Under the pieces are notes generated by a model. That model was not told the DNA's origin and ran no database searches. It saw only the letters and a program-made list of their open reading frames with translations. 64,000 nucleotides of DNA from CAVTOA01 sp963736285 (GTDB lineage: Bacteria > Actinomycetota > Actinomycetes > Mycobacteriales > QHCE01), in contig CAVTOA010000002.1 in the NCBI GenBank assembly GCA_963736285.1, positions 1 through 64,000 of the forward strand, written 5' to 3'. Below, one piece after another: positions 1 through 10,162 of the stretch. Position 1 is the first letter of the stretch. Each line of letters opens with the position of its first letter. The position numbers were made by a program, and so were the translations under genes.

Positions 1-229
1 AATAACGGAGATAGTCTTCTAGTTTGGGCGTCCGGGTTGCTACTGGTCCACGTCTAGCTTCTTGGTGAAGCCTGATCCATCTTTCATGTACCTCCTCTCG
101 GGTTTTTCCGTAGATGTATTTCCGTCCACGTTTTCCGTCTGGCTTGGTGACCCATACGTAGGCGGCGAAACCAGTCCGATAGGGAAAGATCGAGCCTTCA
201 CCATTTGCACGTATACGTGATCGTGTCAT
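1..229 (-). CDS. Tyrosine integrase, N-terminal part (cut by window edge)
   Basis: The 76 visible residues start MTRSRIRANGEGSIFPYRTG and continue with a Gly-rich, three-stranded arm-binding segment (FAAYVWVTKPDGKRG) and a helix rich in Glu and Arg. This is the usual amino end of phage and AICE tyrosine recombinases that bind arm-type att sites. The catalytic domain lies outside the window. The ATG overlaps the stop of the excisionase gene (ATGA, 226-229), which supports this start and translational coupling. It would act with the excisionase to insert and excise element 1 at the tRNA gene. Confidence 0.85.
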   Translation of the reverse strand, partial: MTRSRIRANGEGSIFPYRTGFAAYVWVTKPDGKRGRKYIYGKTREEVHERWIRLHQEARRGPVATRTPKLEDYLRY

Positions 230-411
230 GCTGTTTCTCCACTGACTCGATCGACGTATTCATCGACCCATGTCGGAAGAATGCGGCGATATTTCCCTAC
301 TTTAACTGACTGAATTTCTCTGGTAGCAATAAGGAATTTCACTTTCGAAAGCCCAAAATTTAAGATCTCAGCCACCTCTTTTGGTGAATACCATTTCCTC
401 TTGAATTCCAT
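226..411 (-). CDS. Excisionase-like helix-turn-helix protein
   Basis: A 61-residue protein with a MerR/Xis-type winged helix: KWYSPKEVAEILNFGLSKVK forms the helix-turn-helix and VGKYRRILPTWVDEYV the wing and last helix. Proteins of this size and fold just upstream of AICE integrases are recombination directionality factors that bind the att region and favour excision. It is coupled to the integrase by an ATGA overlap and follows the initiator gene by 12 bases, so int, xis and rep probably form one transcript. The reading frame is intact, unlike the excisionase of element 2. Confidence 0.8.
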   Translation of the reverse strand: MEFKRKWYSPKEVAEILNFGLSKVKFLIATREIQSVKVGKYRRILPTWVDEYVDRVSGETA

Positions 412-423
412 GGCGTCTTCTTT

Positions 424-2089
<1,666 letters not shown>

Positions 2090-2093
<4 letters not shown>

Positions 2094-2923
2094 GCCGCGT
2101 TCCGGCGCGTGGTGCGCGCCCATGCGGCGCGTTCGACCAACATGTATATGTCGGCATCGGAGAGGTAGGCGGTTTTGATGCGGCGCGGAACGCCGCCTTC
2201 GGTCAACAGGTAGCCGACACCGCGATCTTCGGGTGTGATGGTTTTCGCCGAATAGCCTTCTGTAGCCCAGCCTTGACCCAACACGATGTCGGAGCTGGAA
2301 TCGGTGCTGCACCGAAATGCCGCCCGGTATCCGAACAAGTCCCGCAGCGAGGTGGCGATGATGTCGGCTGAGGGGCGTTGTGTTGCCGCGACCACGATGA
2401 TCCCGGCAGCCCGGCCTCGCGCCACGAGGTCGCGTAGTAGTCGGATGAATTCGTCTTGTTCTTCTTTTCTGCCCACAGTGGCCGAGTAGTAGGCGACCTC
2501 GTCGATGACGAGCATGATGATGTCCACGCCATCGGAGGCCACGATTTTGCGTCGTTTGACCGCAGCCAACATGTCATAACGGTGGTCCATTTCGTACTGA
2601 AGCTGCCGCAGCCGGGCCAAAGCCTCGATGATGTTATTGCCGACGAACACCTCAGCTATCGGAGCCCACAGTCCTAGTTCGACTTGTTTGCCATCCATAA
2701 GCCACAGCGCCACATCGTTGGACAAAGCAGCGTGGGCAACAATTTCGTTGAGTGCAACTGATTTGCCTGAGCCCGGTTCCCCGCCCAACAAAATGTTGCG
2801 ATAGACCAGATCGACATAGATATGCTGGCCGATCTCGTCGATTCCTAGATATATGGGATCGAAAATGGAAAGCGAGCTGACCGGGATTTCCGGTCCGGTC
2901 AGCTCAATAACATTGTTAGACAT
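2090..2923 (-). CDS. FtsK/SpoIIIE-type transfer ATPase, motor domain (TraSA-like)
   Basis: A 277-residue motor domain with Walker A GGEPGSGKS near residue 50, Walker B IIMLVIDEVAYYSA near residue 140, and the FtsK segments DLVARGRAAGIIVVAATQRP and SLRDLFGYRAAFRCST. In pSAM2-type elements this protein moves double-stranded element DNA between mycelial cells. The usual protein has a membrane and linker region ahead of the motor; here that region is a separate upstream reading frame (2916-3720) whose stop overlaps this ATG by eight bases. Either two coupled genes or one gene broken by a frameshift. The motor itself is intact. Confidence 0.85.
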
Positions 2924-3675
2924 AGTCGCTCACGTCCTCACCATTAGCCGCCTTTACCGGAGTGGTTTTATGGGCGGTTGATTGTGTTGGCGGGTTTTTC
3001 TTTCTTTTTTCTGCGATCGCAACAATGCCAATATCGGATTCGGGTTTTGTTTTTTGTGTAGGAATTGCGGTGCTGATATCGACGCGGTTAAAACGTGAAG
3101 ACACACCGACTAGTGGGCTGTTAATGGGGTGTGGCTGCGAGAGCGGGTCACGACGAACAATGTGGATGGTGACCACGTGGGACATCGGATCGGGATTTTT
3201 CGACCCGGAATTCCCGCGCCCAACAACTAGCGGCAATAGTGTTTGCCGCAGCTGCTATCTGGTCTACCGATTGGCCGGCACGCAGAATTACCGTTGCTTT
3301 CTCACCGACTGGGGTGGGGCGCACCCACAGAATGAACGGCAAACGACCAGTGCGGTTTTCTGCTTTGAGTTGCACAAAACAGGCCCGCAGCCGGTGCCGA
3401 GTGACGCCGCACCACCAGTGACGCACCACAAACCCTCGCGTGGACCCGATAGCGAACAGGGCACCGAAGAAAACCCCTTCGATGGCCAGGCTCCACAACG
3501 GACCCACATAGCCGGCCAGACGTGCCCAGACCACGAACACGACAAGCCCCAGGGCGATTTCGGTTCTCCAGCGCCATGCGATCGCAGCGATACGTATCGG
3601 AAGGCTCCGTTCGGCTTTAACAATCCAGGCCAGGTGCGGTGCTACCGCGTGAAGAGTTTTCTGCGTTGGTGCCAT
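2916..3675 (-). pseudogene. Membrane/linker part of the TraSA-like protein, frameshifted
   Basis: From MAPTQKTLHAV the frame gives two membrane segments (IALGLVVFVVWARLAGYVG and LWSLAIEGVFFGALFAIG) and the linker domain RHRLRACFVQLK, GRLPFILWVRPTPVGEKA, QIAAAANTIAASCWAREFRV, which is the usual N-terminal half of TraSA proteins. Near 3195 the frame changes, and the family segment SHVVTIHIVRRDPLSQPHP continues in another frame to the stop at 2916. That stop overlaps the start of the ATPase domain. One single-base change therefore separates the membrane part from its own C-terminal segment. Confidence 0.65.
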
Positions 3676-3737
3676 TACGACCACGTCCAATCGCTGGCCG
3701 CACACACAGCCAAGGCACATGTTTTAGACTCAGACAT
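3675..3737 (-). CDS. Possible 20-codon leader peptide before the transfer gene
   Basis: ATG at 3737 has a good ribosome binding site (GGGAGG, about six bases upstream) and opens a 20-residue frame starting MSESKTCALAV that ends TAATG, overlapping the ATG of the membrane part at 3675. The downstream ATG has no clear ribosome binding site of its own. This could be a coupled leader peptide, or the true start of the membrane protein put out of frame by a one-base change. Confidence 0.3.
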   Translation of the reverse strand: MSESKTCALAVCAASDWTWS

Positions 3738-3866
3738 GACTCGTCCTCCCTTATCGAGGTAAATATGAAATGGGGTGGGTTAGAGCGGGGCGCAGAGACA
3801 GAAAGGTCGCCAAACTCGAACTGTCTCCTGCGTCCCCTTTTTAGCTTTTGAACAAATAGAAACTAT

Positions 3867-4061
3867 TTAGTGCCGGACACGGCGATGCATTTTTTCGTTT
3901 TCCCACAATTGGTATGCCGTGTTATAGGAATCCCATGCCGCGTCGGCATCCCGAACTGTTTTCTCCCACTTGCGGTAGGCATCAATAGATGTTTTCTCTG
4001 CGCGGTACCAAAATTGGTATAGGTCTGCTAATTCTTGTGATCTCAGGGTTGTTTGTGCCAT
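3867..4061 (-). CDS. Small hypothetical AICE protein (64 aa)
   Basis: A charged, aromatic-rich 64-residue protein, MAQTTLRSQELADLYQFWYR onward, probably a single long helix (Ala, Glu, Trp and Tyr at regular spacing). It lies between the SCO3933-like gene and the transfer genes and has the same direction, so it probably belongs to the same operon. I do not recognise a family. Confidence 0.5.
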   Translation of the reverse strand: MAQTTLRSQELADLYQFWYRAEKTSIDAYRKWEKTVRDADAAWDSYNTAYQLWENEKMHRRVRH

Positions 4062-4104
4062 GACCTACTCCCTTGGTGCATTACTTCACCGGGAAGGAAA
4101 CGCC

Positions 4105-4434
4105 TTAGCTTTTCTGCGGCTGCACGAGTGTGAGTTGTTTAGCGCGGTAGGCCACCCCACTGCGTTCTCCTTGGCTCCAGGGCAGGGCTTCCAATTCGGC
4201 TGGGTGCACGATCTGTCCCACGGTCACTTTCGGCATTTCTCCTGCCACGGTGACGTTGAGGACATCGGCCCCGGAGGCATCCAGTGCCATGAGCTGGGTG
4301 ACCCACAAGGGTGCGCCGGTTCCTCGTTCTAGTTTCGGGCGCCCGTTCTGATCGACTTTCTCCTTAGCTGGCAGTGAAACGGTGAACTGCACCTTGGCGA
4401 TATCAAGCAACAACTTCACGACGAACTCCTTCAA
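4105..4434 (-). CDS. SCO3933-like regulatory/accessory AICE protein
   Basis: A 109-residue protein with DQNGRPKLERGTGAPLWVTQ, DVLNVTVAGEMPKVTVGQIV and ELEALPWSQGERSGVAYRA. This order (prior-use segment with a Gly-Arg-Pro-Lys turn, Pro-Leu-Trp strand, Val-Thr-Val-Gly turn, final Trp and Arg strand) is typical of the small proteins placed first in the transfer/replication operon of many AICEs and annotated after Streptomyces SCO3933. Function is not established. It is the promoter-proximal gene of the leftward operon, with palindromic sites just upstream (4472-4489). Confidence 0.6.
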   Translation of the reverse strand: MKEFVVKLLLDIAKVQFTVSLPAKEKVDQNGRPKLERGTGAPLWVTQLMALDASGADVLNVTVAGEMPKVTVGQIVHPAELEALPWSQGERSGVAYRAKQLTLVQPQKS

Positions 4435-4471
4435 CTCGGAGAGGAAATAACCGGCCAGCTCAAGCTGGACA

Positions 4472-4489
4472 TACTTAATATATTAAGTA
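4472..4489. promoter_or_regulatory. Perfect 18-bp AT palindrome upstream of the leftward operon
   Basis: TACTTAATATATTAAGTA is its own reverse complement and lies 38 bases upstream of the SCO3933-like gene, in the space shared with the divergent GntR gene. It is preceded by GGACATAC, which recurs at 4533-4540. A site for the element's GntR repressor or another dimeric regulator is likely. Confidence 0.5.
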
Positions 4490-4532
4490 CACCTCGCATT
4501 GTCAACCTCATCAACCTCCCGTTCTCATCTGT

Positions 4533-4559
4533 GGACATACATGGTTCACTAGGTATGTC
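4533..4559. promoter_or_regulatory. Inverted repeat, candidate GntR operator
   Basis: GACATAC at 4534-4540 and GTATGTC at 4553-4559 form a perfect seven-base inverted repeat with a 12-base spacer, 18 bases before the GntR start codon. By analogy with KorSA of pSAM2, a GntR repressor that controls itself and the transfer and replication genes, this may be an autoregulatory operator. Confidence 0.45.
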
Positions 4560-4577
4560 AAGAAAGGAGGTGAAGCC

Positions 4578-5332
4578 ATGAGTAGATGGACGGGTAAACC
4601 CGCATACCAGTAGATCGCCGATGACTACCGGACGATGATCTTGGATGGGGCTCTGGTGCCAGGCGACAAGCTGCCTTCAGAAACAGAAATATTGAACAAC
4701 TACGGCGTCTCTCGAATAGTTGCCAAAATGGCAATCAGCGCGTTGCGCAATGAGGGCCTCATCTTTAGCCACCACGGCAAGGGAAGCTTCGTTAAATCCC
4801 AAGAACGCATAGTTCGGGATGTCACAAGCCGCTACTCGCGCAAAAAAAGAAGGCTTCACCATTCAAGAATGACGCCACACAATCGGGCCAGCAAAGCGCA
4901 TGGGAACACCACAGCGAACACACCCGCGCCAACGCGGCCATCGCAACACGGTTGAACATCGCCGAAAGCGACCCAGTCATGAAGACCACATATCGGTATT
5001 TCGCAGGTAAGCAACCGATTCAGCTGTCGACCTCGTGGGAGCCCTTGTCGATTATCCGAGGCACGCCGGTGGAGTACCCAGAAGATGGACCGCTGGTGGG
5101 TGTGATTCCCAGGATGGACAGCATAGGGCAGCGCATCAGCGAAGTAGTGGAGAAAGTTACTGCGCGAGCCGCAGTGCCCGATGAGACGGAACGACTACAG
5201 CTGCGGGCCGACAGCGCCTACGTAATAGCGATCGAGCGCACCTACTTCGCCGGCGAAAAACCAGTAGAGACCTGCGACATTATTTTTCCCGGCGACCGCT
5301 ACGAACTCACCTACCGCATACCCGTGAAATAA
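4578..5332 (+). pseudogene. GntR/UTRA regulator (KorSA-like), broken by amber stop and frameshift
   Basis: ATG at 4578 has a near-perfect ribosome binding site (AAGGAGG, 4564-4570). The frame begins MSRWTGKPAYQ, hits TAG at 4611 and resumes IADDYRTMILDGALVPGDKL, the normal GntR start. The winged helix follows (LPSETEILNNYGVSRIV, FSHHGKGSFVKSQ). A run of seven A (4842-4848) then shifts the frame; the UTRA effector domain (RLNIAESDPVMKTTYRYFAG to RYELTYRIPVK) continues in another frame from about 4850. In relatives the codon at 4611 is usually Gln, so CAG to TAG is likely. If it is truly inactive, element 1 lacks its repressor. Confidence 0.8.
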
Positions 5333-5363
5333 ACAGCACTGCGGGGAGGGTCCGCCCTTTAGT

Positions 5364-5725
5364 TCAGCTTTCGCTGTCGGTCAGTTTGACCACATGTAGG
5401 AACAGCCGTGCGAGATGGTGGGCTTCGAGGCGGCCAAGGTCGACACCATGGGCAGCGTCTTCTGCTCCGATCCCACGCGAGGGTGCTTTTCCTCTGGCGG
5501 TTGGAGGAGATAGATCGTCAGCCACAACAACGGAAACTGTCCAGAAGTACCATCTGATGTTCTCGAAATTGGCCGTGTAAGGAAGGTACGGAATTCCTCA
5601 CTTTGATGCGTGTCGTTCTCAGGACCAGCGCTGTCCTCGTGTGCGATCACACACCACTGTGGACAATCAGAGTTTCGCCTCGGCAGAGCAGGCAATGAGT
5701 CGCAGTCACCGCTATTGTTTTCCAT
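5364..5725 (-). pseudogene. DUF6907-type protein, frameshifted
   Basis: The first frame from 5725 gives CPQWCVIAHEDSAGPENDTH, the Cys/His start typical of DUF6907 proteins found in actinobacteria and their AICEs. Past about 5595 the natural continuation is in another frame: YTANFENIRWYFWTV, VADDLSPPTARG and GRLEAHHLARLFLHVVKL up to the TGA at 5364-5366. The C-terminal helix rich in Ala and Leu is the family's usual end. One single-base change explains the break. Function of the family is unknown. Confidence 0.5.
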
Positions 5726-5887
5726 GGGTCGGGCCTCCTAGTTGGGTTTGATCCACGAGGTCCTGGCGGGGGCAACCGCTGGGGCCTCACCTTAAATCCA
5801 AATTATAATATCACCTTATAAGTATGGGGTTCTTTGTCGCTAAACTTGGCGCACATTTCCGAGTCACTAGCGCAGGGGAGAATCTCC

Positions 5888-6150
5888 GTGGATGAAGACG
5901 AGGAGATCAAGAACCTACTGGCGATTCGAGGACCCACTCGGGAGAGCTCGTCGGGCCAACGAACTGGCCGAACAGATGTTTAAAGCGCTACCGCAAATAC
6001 TCCCGGCTTGTTGCTGAAGAACGCGGTAAAGCGCTTTCCGAAGCGGTCCAAAGTGGTATGACGCACACTCAGATCGCGGACATGCTGGGGATGAGTCAGC
6101 CTCGTGTGGCTCAGCTCATTGGGGCGCAACGCAGATCATCGGAAACGTAG
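5888..6150 (+). pseudogene. Helix-turn-helix DNA-binding protein with two frameshifts
   Basis: Joined across three frames the product starts VDEDEEIKNLLAIR, continues DPLGRARRANELAEQMF and ends YRKYSRLVAEERGKALSEA, MTHTQIADMLGMSQPRVAQL and a short basic tail. The last part is a clear helix-turn-helix of the kind seen in small actinobacterial regulators beside toxin genes. Extra bases near 5929 (GAGGACCC) and 5982 (TTTAAAGCG) explain both switches. It is convergent with the toxin and partner genes on the other strand. Upstream, AATTATAATATC at 5801 may hold its promoter -10 element. Confidence 0.5.
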
Positions 6151-6167
6151 TCATGTGGGGAGGATGG

Positions 6168-6442
6168 TTATGCGTGGGCGGGGTGGGCATAGCGTGCCTG
6201 TGCCGCTTGTTTGGAAATACCCAACACTAGGGCGATTTGAGACCAGCTACGGCCATGATTTCGGGCTTCTTGTACTGCCTCAGCAAGTTCGTGTTCGGCG
6301 TTGGCCACATCGGTAAGGGCAAGACCGATCCGGCGGAGATCCCGGGGGTCTTCTGCTGGGGGTGGTGGCCGGGTCCAGCGAGTCTAGCCATGCTTCGGCT
6401 TCGGCAGCGGCGGCTTCTAGCTGGTGAAGTGATCTGTGGCAT
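6168..6442 (-). pseudogene. Helix-turn-helix antitoxin-like protein with two frameshifts
   Basis: ATG at 6442 follows AGGTGAGGGG. The product reads MPQITS, then in a second frame HQLEAAAAEAEAWLDSLDPA, then in a third DLRRIGLALTDVANAEHEL, AVQEARNHGRSWSQIALVLG and ISKQAAQARYAHPAHA. This short protein with a helical front and a C-terminal helix-turn-helix is the common partner of BrnT-like toxins in actinobacteria. It begins 19 bases after the toxin gene, same strand, as expected for a toxin-antitoxin operon. In its present form the antitoxin would be truncated. Confidence 0.55.
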
Positions 6443-6460
6443 TACCCCTCACCTCTTATC

Positions 6461-6688
6461 TCATAGGTAGTCATAGAATTTTCGCCGCAACGGCATAGCG
6501 TGTATTACCGCCGGCTCGTCACTGTCTGGGTCGAGTACCACGATCTCCAATAACCGACCCCGTATGTCTGGTCCGATAATCAATACCCGGTTGTTTCCAT
6601 GTGCAACGGTCCGAAAAGGAATCTGTATAGCGTGTCGAATATCGGCATCGGCGATGCCGTGTTTACGGGCGCTATCAGCAATCTCCAC
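6461..6688 (-). CDS. BrnT-like toxin
   Basis: About 75 residues from GTG at 6688: EIADSARKHGIADADIRHAI, NRVLIIGPDIRGRLLEIVVL and the end AMPLRRKFYDYL. The N-terminal helix with Ala-Arg-Lys-His-Gly, the beta hairpin with Gly-Arg-Leu-Leu-Glu and the final Lys-Phe-Tyr are hallmarks of the BrnT/DUF4258 ribonuclease-toxin group. An upstream TTG would add nine residues but GTG fits family length better. The gene is intact while its partner downstream is frameshifted, an odd state for a toxin unless it is inactive or the partner is misread. Confidence 0.6.
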   Translation of the reverse strand: MEIADSARKHGIADADIRHAIQIPFRTVAHGNNRVLIIGPDIRGRLLEIVVLDPDSDEPAVIHAMPLRRKFYDYL

Positions 6689-6831
6689 CCTACGTCCCCC
6701 ACAATCTGCCGTCAAGGAAAGTTGACGAATGTCAGGCTTGTTTGTGAATGCTGAAAATAGGCAGTGAAACTATCAGCGGCGGTGGTCTCACGCTGTGGCA
6801 GTACCGGCGTGGACGCCTGAGTTTGCTTTGT

Positions 6832-7008
6832 TTAGGTGTCTTGGCTGTTTTGCGGGGTCTTTTCTTGTTCCACTCGATAGTCCCGGGCGGGTTTCCACAG
6901 CCGAGTTCTTCCCAGGGTGGCGTCGTCCTCGGCTGGCATGCATTCCCCTGCGCGCCATGCACTGACCGCACACCTACGCCATGCCCACACCCAGGTAGGC
7001 AGCAACAT
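6832..7008 (-). CDS. Small hypothetical protein (58 aa)
   Basis: ATG at 7008 opens MLLPTWVWAWRRCAVSAWRA, continues ECMPAEDDATLGRTRLWKPA and ends at TAA (6832-6834). The composition (Trp and Arg front, acidic middle) looks coding and other frames here do not, but there is no strong ribosome binding site and I do not recognise a family. Confidence 0.3.
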   Translation of the reverse strand: MLLPTWVWAWRRCAVSAWRAGECMPAEDDATLGRTRLWKPARDYRVEQEKTPQNSQDT

Positions 7009-7110
7009 CTAAGGTCTGCTCCACCACTCGGCCACTTCAGAAACCACGGAGTAAACCTAGACGAAAAAGCTAAAGTAATAGGTCCCTCTAGCTTCGTGTG
7101 CGACCGGGAC

Positions 7111-7867
7111 CTAGCGTTGTTTCCTCAGTACTTGCCTTTGTCGTTCTGGGCAGGATTCGGCTCGGTCGAATTTCTTCCACAGCAGCTCTTCTGTGAAGCT
7201 GAGGTCTAGCGTTGCGGGAATCTACGTAATTGCGTGCTGCTGCTTCGCTTTGCACAGGAAGCTGTTCCGGGAAGCTGTTATCTATTTCGATCGGTCGCCC
7301 ACGACTGGGCAGAGCTAGGGAGAACCCTCGGCCGTTAGCCAACCCCACAGTAGTGAGGTGGTTCGCTCCGCTATCAAATTCTAGTGAAGTCTCTCTTACA
7401 GGTTTTGGATCAGACGGGTTGACTACTACATTTTTGTCTTTGCCGAACACGTTACGAAGGGCATAGCCCAGGGCCTTTCCTGCCAATATTCGTCCTTGAG
7501 GGTGTGTCACGAAGATATTCAGATATACCTGGCCTGAGTCCTTAGTTGGCTCATTAGCTCGTTGGGCATGCATTGCAAGAGCGCCGTCATGCATGATTAC
7601 CAAATCTGCGCCAGAGCGCCGCAGTTGCTGCCGCAGATTTTGTAGGGCGGTTATCTGATCTGGATCTATCTTTGGCAAGCGCATACTTGCAGAGTTTCGA
7701 GTAACCATGGCGAACGTCTCCCAATAATCAAGGGGCCAGGAATGTAGTTGGCCGCCATCATACTTTTCCAAGTCCACTAAGAGGGCCACGTTGTTAACGG
7801 CAGTAAGAAGCAAGAGTCTCAAATGGGCTTCATCAATTCCACCAACATTCGATGGAGTGTCACCCAT
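7111..7867 (-). CDS. Hypothetical protein, possibly frameshifted near its end
   Basis: From MGDTPSNVGGIDEAHLRLLL the frame gives a mixed alpha/beta protein with QNLRQQLRRSGADLVIMHDG and VYLNIFVTHPQGRILAG. The annotated frame runs to about 7088, but past about 7220 a neighbouring frame reads TLDLSFTEELLWKKFDRAES and ends at TAG (7111-7113), which has a more natural composition, so a one-base shift is likely. About 240 residues. No family recognised. Last gene before the att repeat of element 1, so it is probably cargo. Confidence 0.45.
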
Positions 7868-7988
7868 GTCCCGACAAGGACCTGTCACGCATCTCCTGAG
7901 ACTCGACAATTGCGCCAGGTGATGGTTGTGATGATTTCTGAACTCGTTTCAAAGGCGGCCCGCTGTGGCGGACCGCGGGGCGCGCCAT

Positions 7989-8031
7989 CCGGTGAGCCCG
8001 CCTCTCGCTTTCCGCTCCGGCGGCTCACCGG
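7989..8031. repeat. Hairpin with 13-bp stem
   Basis: CCGGTGAGCCCGCC (7989-8002) pairs with GGCGGCTCACCGG (8019-8031) with one bulged base and a 16-base loop. No T run follows, so it does not look like an intrinsic terminator. Confidence 0.7.
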
Positions 8032-8240
8032 CACCGCATCCGGCGCGCGCACACAAAAAAGCGGACCCTCCGAAGTAGCGAGAAAAGTTCTCACAACCCC
8101 AAAACGACCCGCACTCACAGAACTCTGTCCACTATGGCCTAGCACTTGCGTCACTACAGCACGGACTACCGCCGTTCTGCTCGAGCACCGCTGCCGGCTA
8201 TCCCGAGGGGGCATCTCCCTCCGGTGCCCATCGTTTCCAC

Positions 8241-8399
8241 GGAGTGTGGTGGGTTGGCAAGGCCGCCCACGCGCGGTAGCTGAGAACTTTCGCCGCTACC
8301 CTCGCCGTTACCGCATCCGCGGCGACCCTCACCGTTGTCGGCGAAACTTCTCACCCACCGTCTTCGCGGTGCTCTCACCTTGCCAACCCCCCACACTCC
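8241..8399. repeat. Large nested inverted repeat, candidate origin or transfer site
   Basis: Outer arms: 8241-8262 (GGAGTGTGGTGGGTTGGCAA..) and 8378-8399 match at 21 of 22 positions as reverse complements. Inner arms: TGAGAACTTTCGCCG (8281-8295) and CGGCGAAACTTCTCA (8339-8353) match at 14 of 15. The single strand could fold into one long hairpin. Such structures are typical of double- or single-strand origins of rolling-circle replicons and of cis transfer loci, which pSAM2-type elements need. Role not proven. Confidence 0.6.
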
Positions 8400-8572
8400 G
8401 CAACGCCCAGCACCTACGAGGGAAATGCCCAAAGGCTGCGGGGCGGCCCAGCACAGCCGGGCACTGAAGTACAGCAGTAAATACAGCAACGCATCCACCT
8501 GTAAGGAGCGACATTCCCGCCCGGCTGCTTCTCTGAACTTGTAAAACTCCATATTTGGCCGTCGGCGCTGGT

Positions 8573-8619
8573 TGCTTACAACCGAGCGGTCGGGGGTTCG
8601 ATCCCCTCTGCGCCCACGA
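8573..8619 (+). repeat. Attachment site: 3' half of a tRNA (probably Val, TAC)
   Basis: The 47-base repeat starts TGCTTACAACC and ends GCGCCCACGA. It contains a full T arm (GGGGG TTCGATC CCCTC), the 3' acceptor strand TGCGCCC with discriminator A, and half an anticodon arm with loop CTTACAA, so the anticodon reads TAC. The 5' half of a tRNA is absent upstream. The same 47 bases recur at 26283-26329 in the same orientation. It is both the right end of element 1 and the left end of element 2. Confidence 0.85.
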
Positions 8620-8711
8620 ACGAGTGAGCCGAGAAAGAAAAATACGAGCTCGCTCGTGTTTTCCGAGGTGATTGAGTTCGTTGACGAGCGAAGCGCGAGG
8701 AATACCAGCGG

Positions 8712-8748
8712 AAATGCCCCTCCAGACTTGTTTTCTGGAGGGGCATTT
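8712..8748. terminator. Strong hairpin downstream of the integrase
   Basis: AAATGCCCCTCCAGA (8712-8726) and TCTGGAGGGGCATTT (8734-8748) form a perfect 15-bp stem with a seven-base loop, flanked by A and T runs in the correct place for termination on either strand. It lies 42 bases past the end of the integrase gene. Confidence 0.75.
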
Positions 8749-8789
8749 CTGGTGTTTGTAGTCAATTTTGTAGTCAGCAGATATTGCAG

Positions 8790-10162
8790 CTAGCTGTTGT
8801 GGGGTTTAAGGGCGTTGACAATGAGTCCGGATATTTTTTCTGCGGCCTCGCGGTCTTGTCCCGTAGATCGGTGTGTGTATATCTGGAATGTGACGTTGAG
8901 GTTGGCGTGGCCTATGCGGTCGCTGAGGAGTTTGGGTGTGATGCCGGCGTCCATGGATAGGGTCGCGTAGGTGTGTCGAATGTCGTGTAGTCGTATGCGT
9001 GGAACCCCGGCCTTGTCTACGAGCTTGTTGAACCTGCGCGTAATGGTGTCGGGGTGGATGGGACGACCGTCTTCATAGGACATGAGTTTCCCGGATGGAA
9101 TGTATGCTGGTCCCCATGCGGCCTGCTCTTGCTCGAGCATGGCCATTCACGATCGCAGTGCTGTGATCGTGAATGAGTCCAGCGAAATTGTTCGATTGCT
9201 GCTTTTGGTTTTGCCGTCAGAGTCTTCGACTCGTCCACCGACCACCACGCGCGTATTGGCCAGCGCTATTGTGCCGTTTTCTAAATCGAGTGACTCTCGA
9301 TCAACTCCAGCAAGTTCTGACCGTCGCATACCGGTAGTGGCGGCAAGTACCCACATGCCAGCAAAACGGTCCGTCAATGCCACATTGAGCCATGTACCGA
9401 GCTGGTCAAGCGTCCAGGGCTGAGGGCGATTATTTTGCTGGTGGCCAATGCGAGGAAGACTTGCATGCTGCGCCGGGTTGAAAGAGATGTATTGCCACGC
9501 GACCGCATCTTTGAAGGCTCGGTGCAGCATCCGATGAATGTTTTTTACACTTTTGGGTGCCAAACCCAGGGCTTTAGGAGTTGGCGTGCGGCCCTGCCGA
9601 TAGCGTGAAGCTGCTGCACTTGCGGCGTGAATGGTCGTTCCGCATATGGCCGCTAGTTCTTTGGGTGGTGGTCCAAGTCCTCCCCGATCTTCCTGTTTGG
9701 ACAGCCAGTATTCATACATAAGAGCGTTATTGTCCGGCTTTCGTCGTCCCGTCTTCAATAGCTGTCTATATAGGGCGTTGAGCATGGGGACGGTGATGCC
9801 CTGGAGTTTTCGCTGGCCGATGAGAGGCAAGACGTATGATTCGGCGTCAATTCTGTAACACTGATAAGTGGTTTTCTTAATCGAATGCCGAATCGATTCC
9901 AACCACTCTGTGAGGAAATCGGCGAGTGTGCGACGTGAGGGTCGCACATGAGTTCCCCGCTCAAGTTCTAGTTTGGCTTGAAGAGCGGCGGTTAACGCTT
10001 GCTCGTATTCCCAAAGCCGCCTCGGTACAGTTTTTGTCGTTGACCAGTGAGTAAGTCTTGTCCGGTGTAGATGGTGTATGCCCATTTTTTGCCGCGTGGG
10101 TAGATGGTGATGCCGGGGATGTTTGGCCGGTTTCTTTTCTTGTTTCCGTCTTGTGGGGTCAT
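8790..10162 (-). pseudogene. Tyrosine integrase of element 2, broken by frameshift and nonsense codon
   Basis: The N-terminal arm-binding domain starts at ATG 10162 (ITIYPRGKKWAYTIYTGQDL) and runs to about 10020, where the frame shifts to EYEQALTAALQAKLELERGT. The core-binding and catalytic domains follow, with the first Arg in AATTGMRRSELAGVD. At 9147-9149 an in-frame TGA interrupts ALRS-stop-MAMLEQEQA. The rest (RLHDIRHTYATLSMDAG, RIGHANLNVTFQIYTHR) carries the His-x-x-Arg and the Tyr nucleophile. CGA to TGA would explain the stop. Without the last 118 residues the enzyme cannot cleave DNA. Start coupled to the excisionase by ATGA. Confidence 0.8.

Larger units (their letters stand above)
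7868..8572. other. Noncoding, highly structured 700-base region
   Basis: No reading frame here looks coding on either strand. Instead the stretch holds a 13-bp hairpin (7989-8031) and a nested inverted repeat of about 160 bases (8241-8399). Its position beside the att site suggests a cis-acting locus for replication or transfer of the element. Confidence 0.5.

Noticed and set aside
8560..8619. Functional tRNA gene at the att sites
   Set aside because: Only the 3' half is present; sequence upstream cannot form the acceptor or D arm in either copy.
8166..8765. Long minus-strand open frame across the att site containing RGRRGDRTPDRSVV
   Set aside because: This is the well-known false translation of a tRNA 3' end read backwards; there is no protein family, and the frame crosses large inverted repeats.
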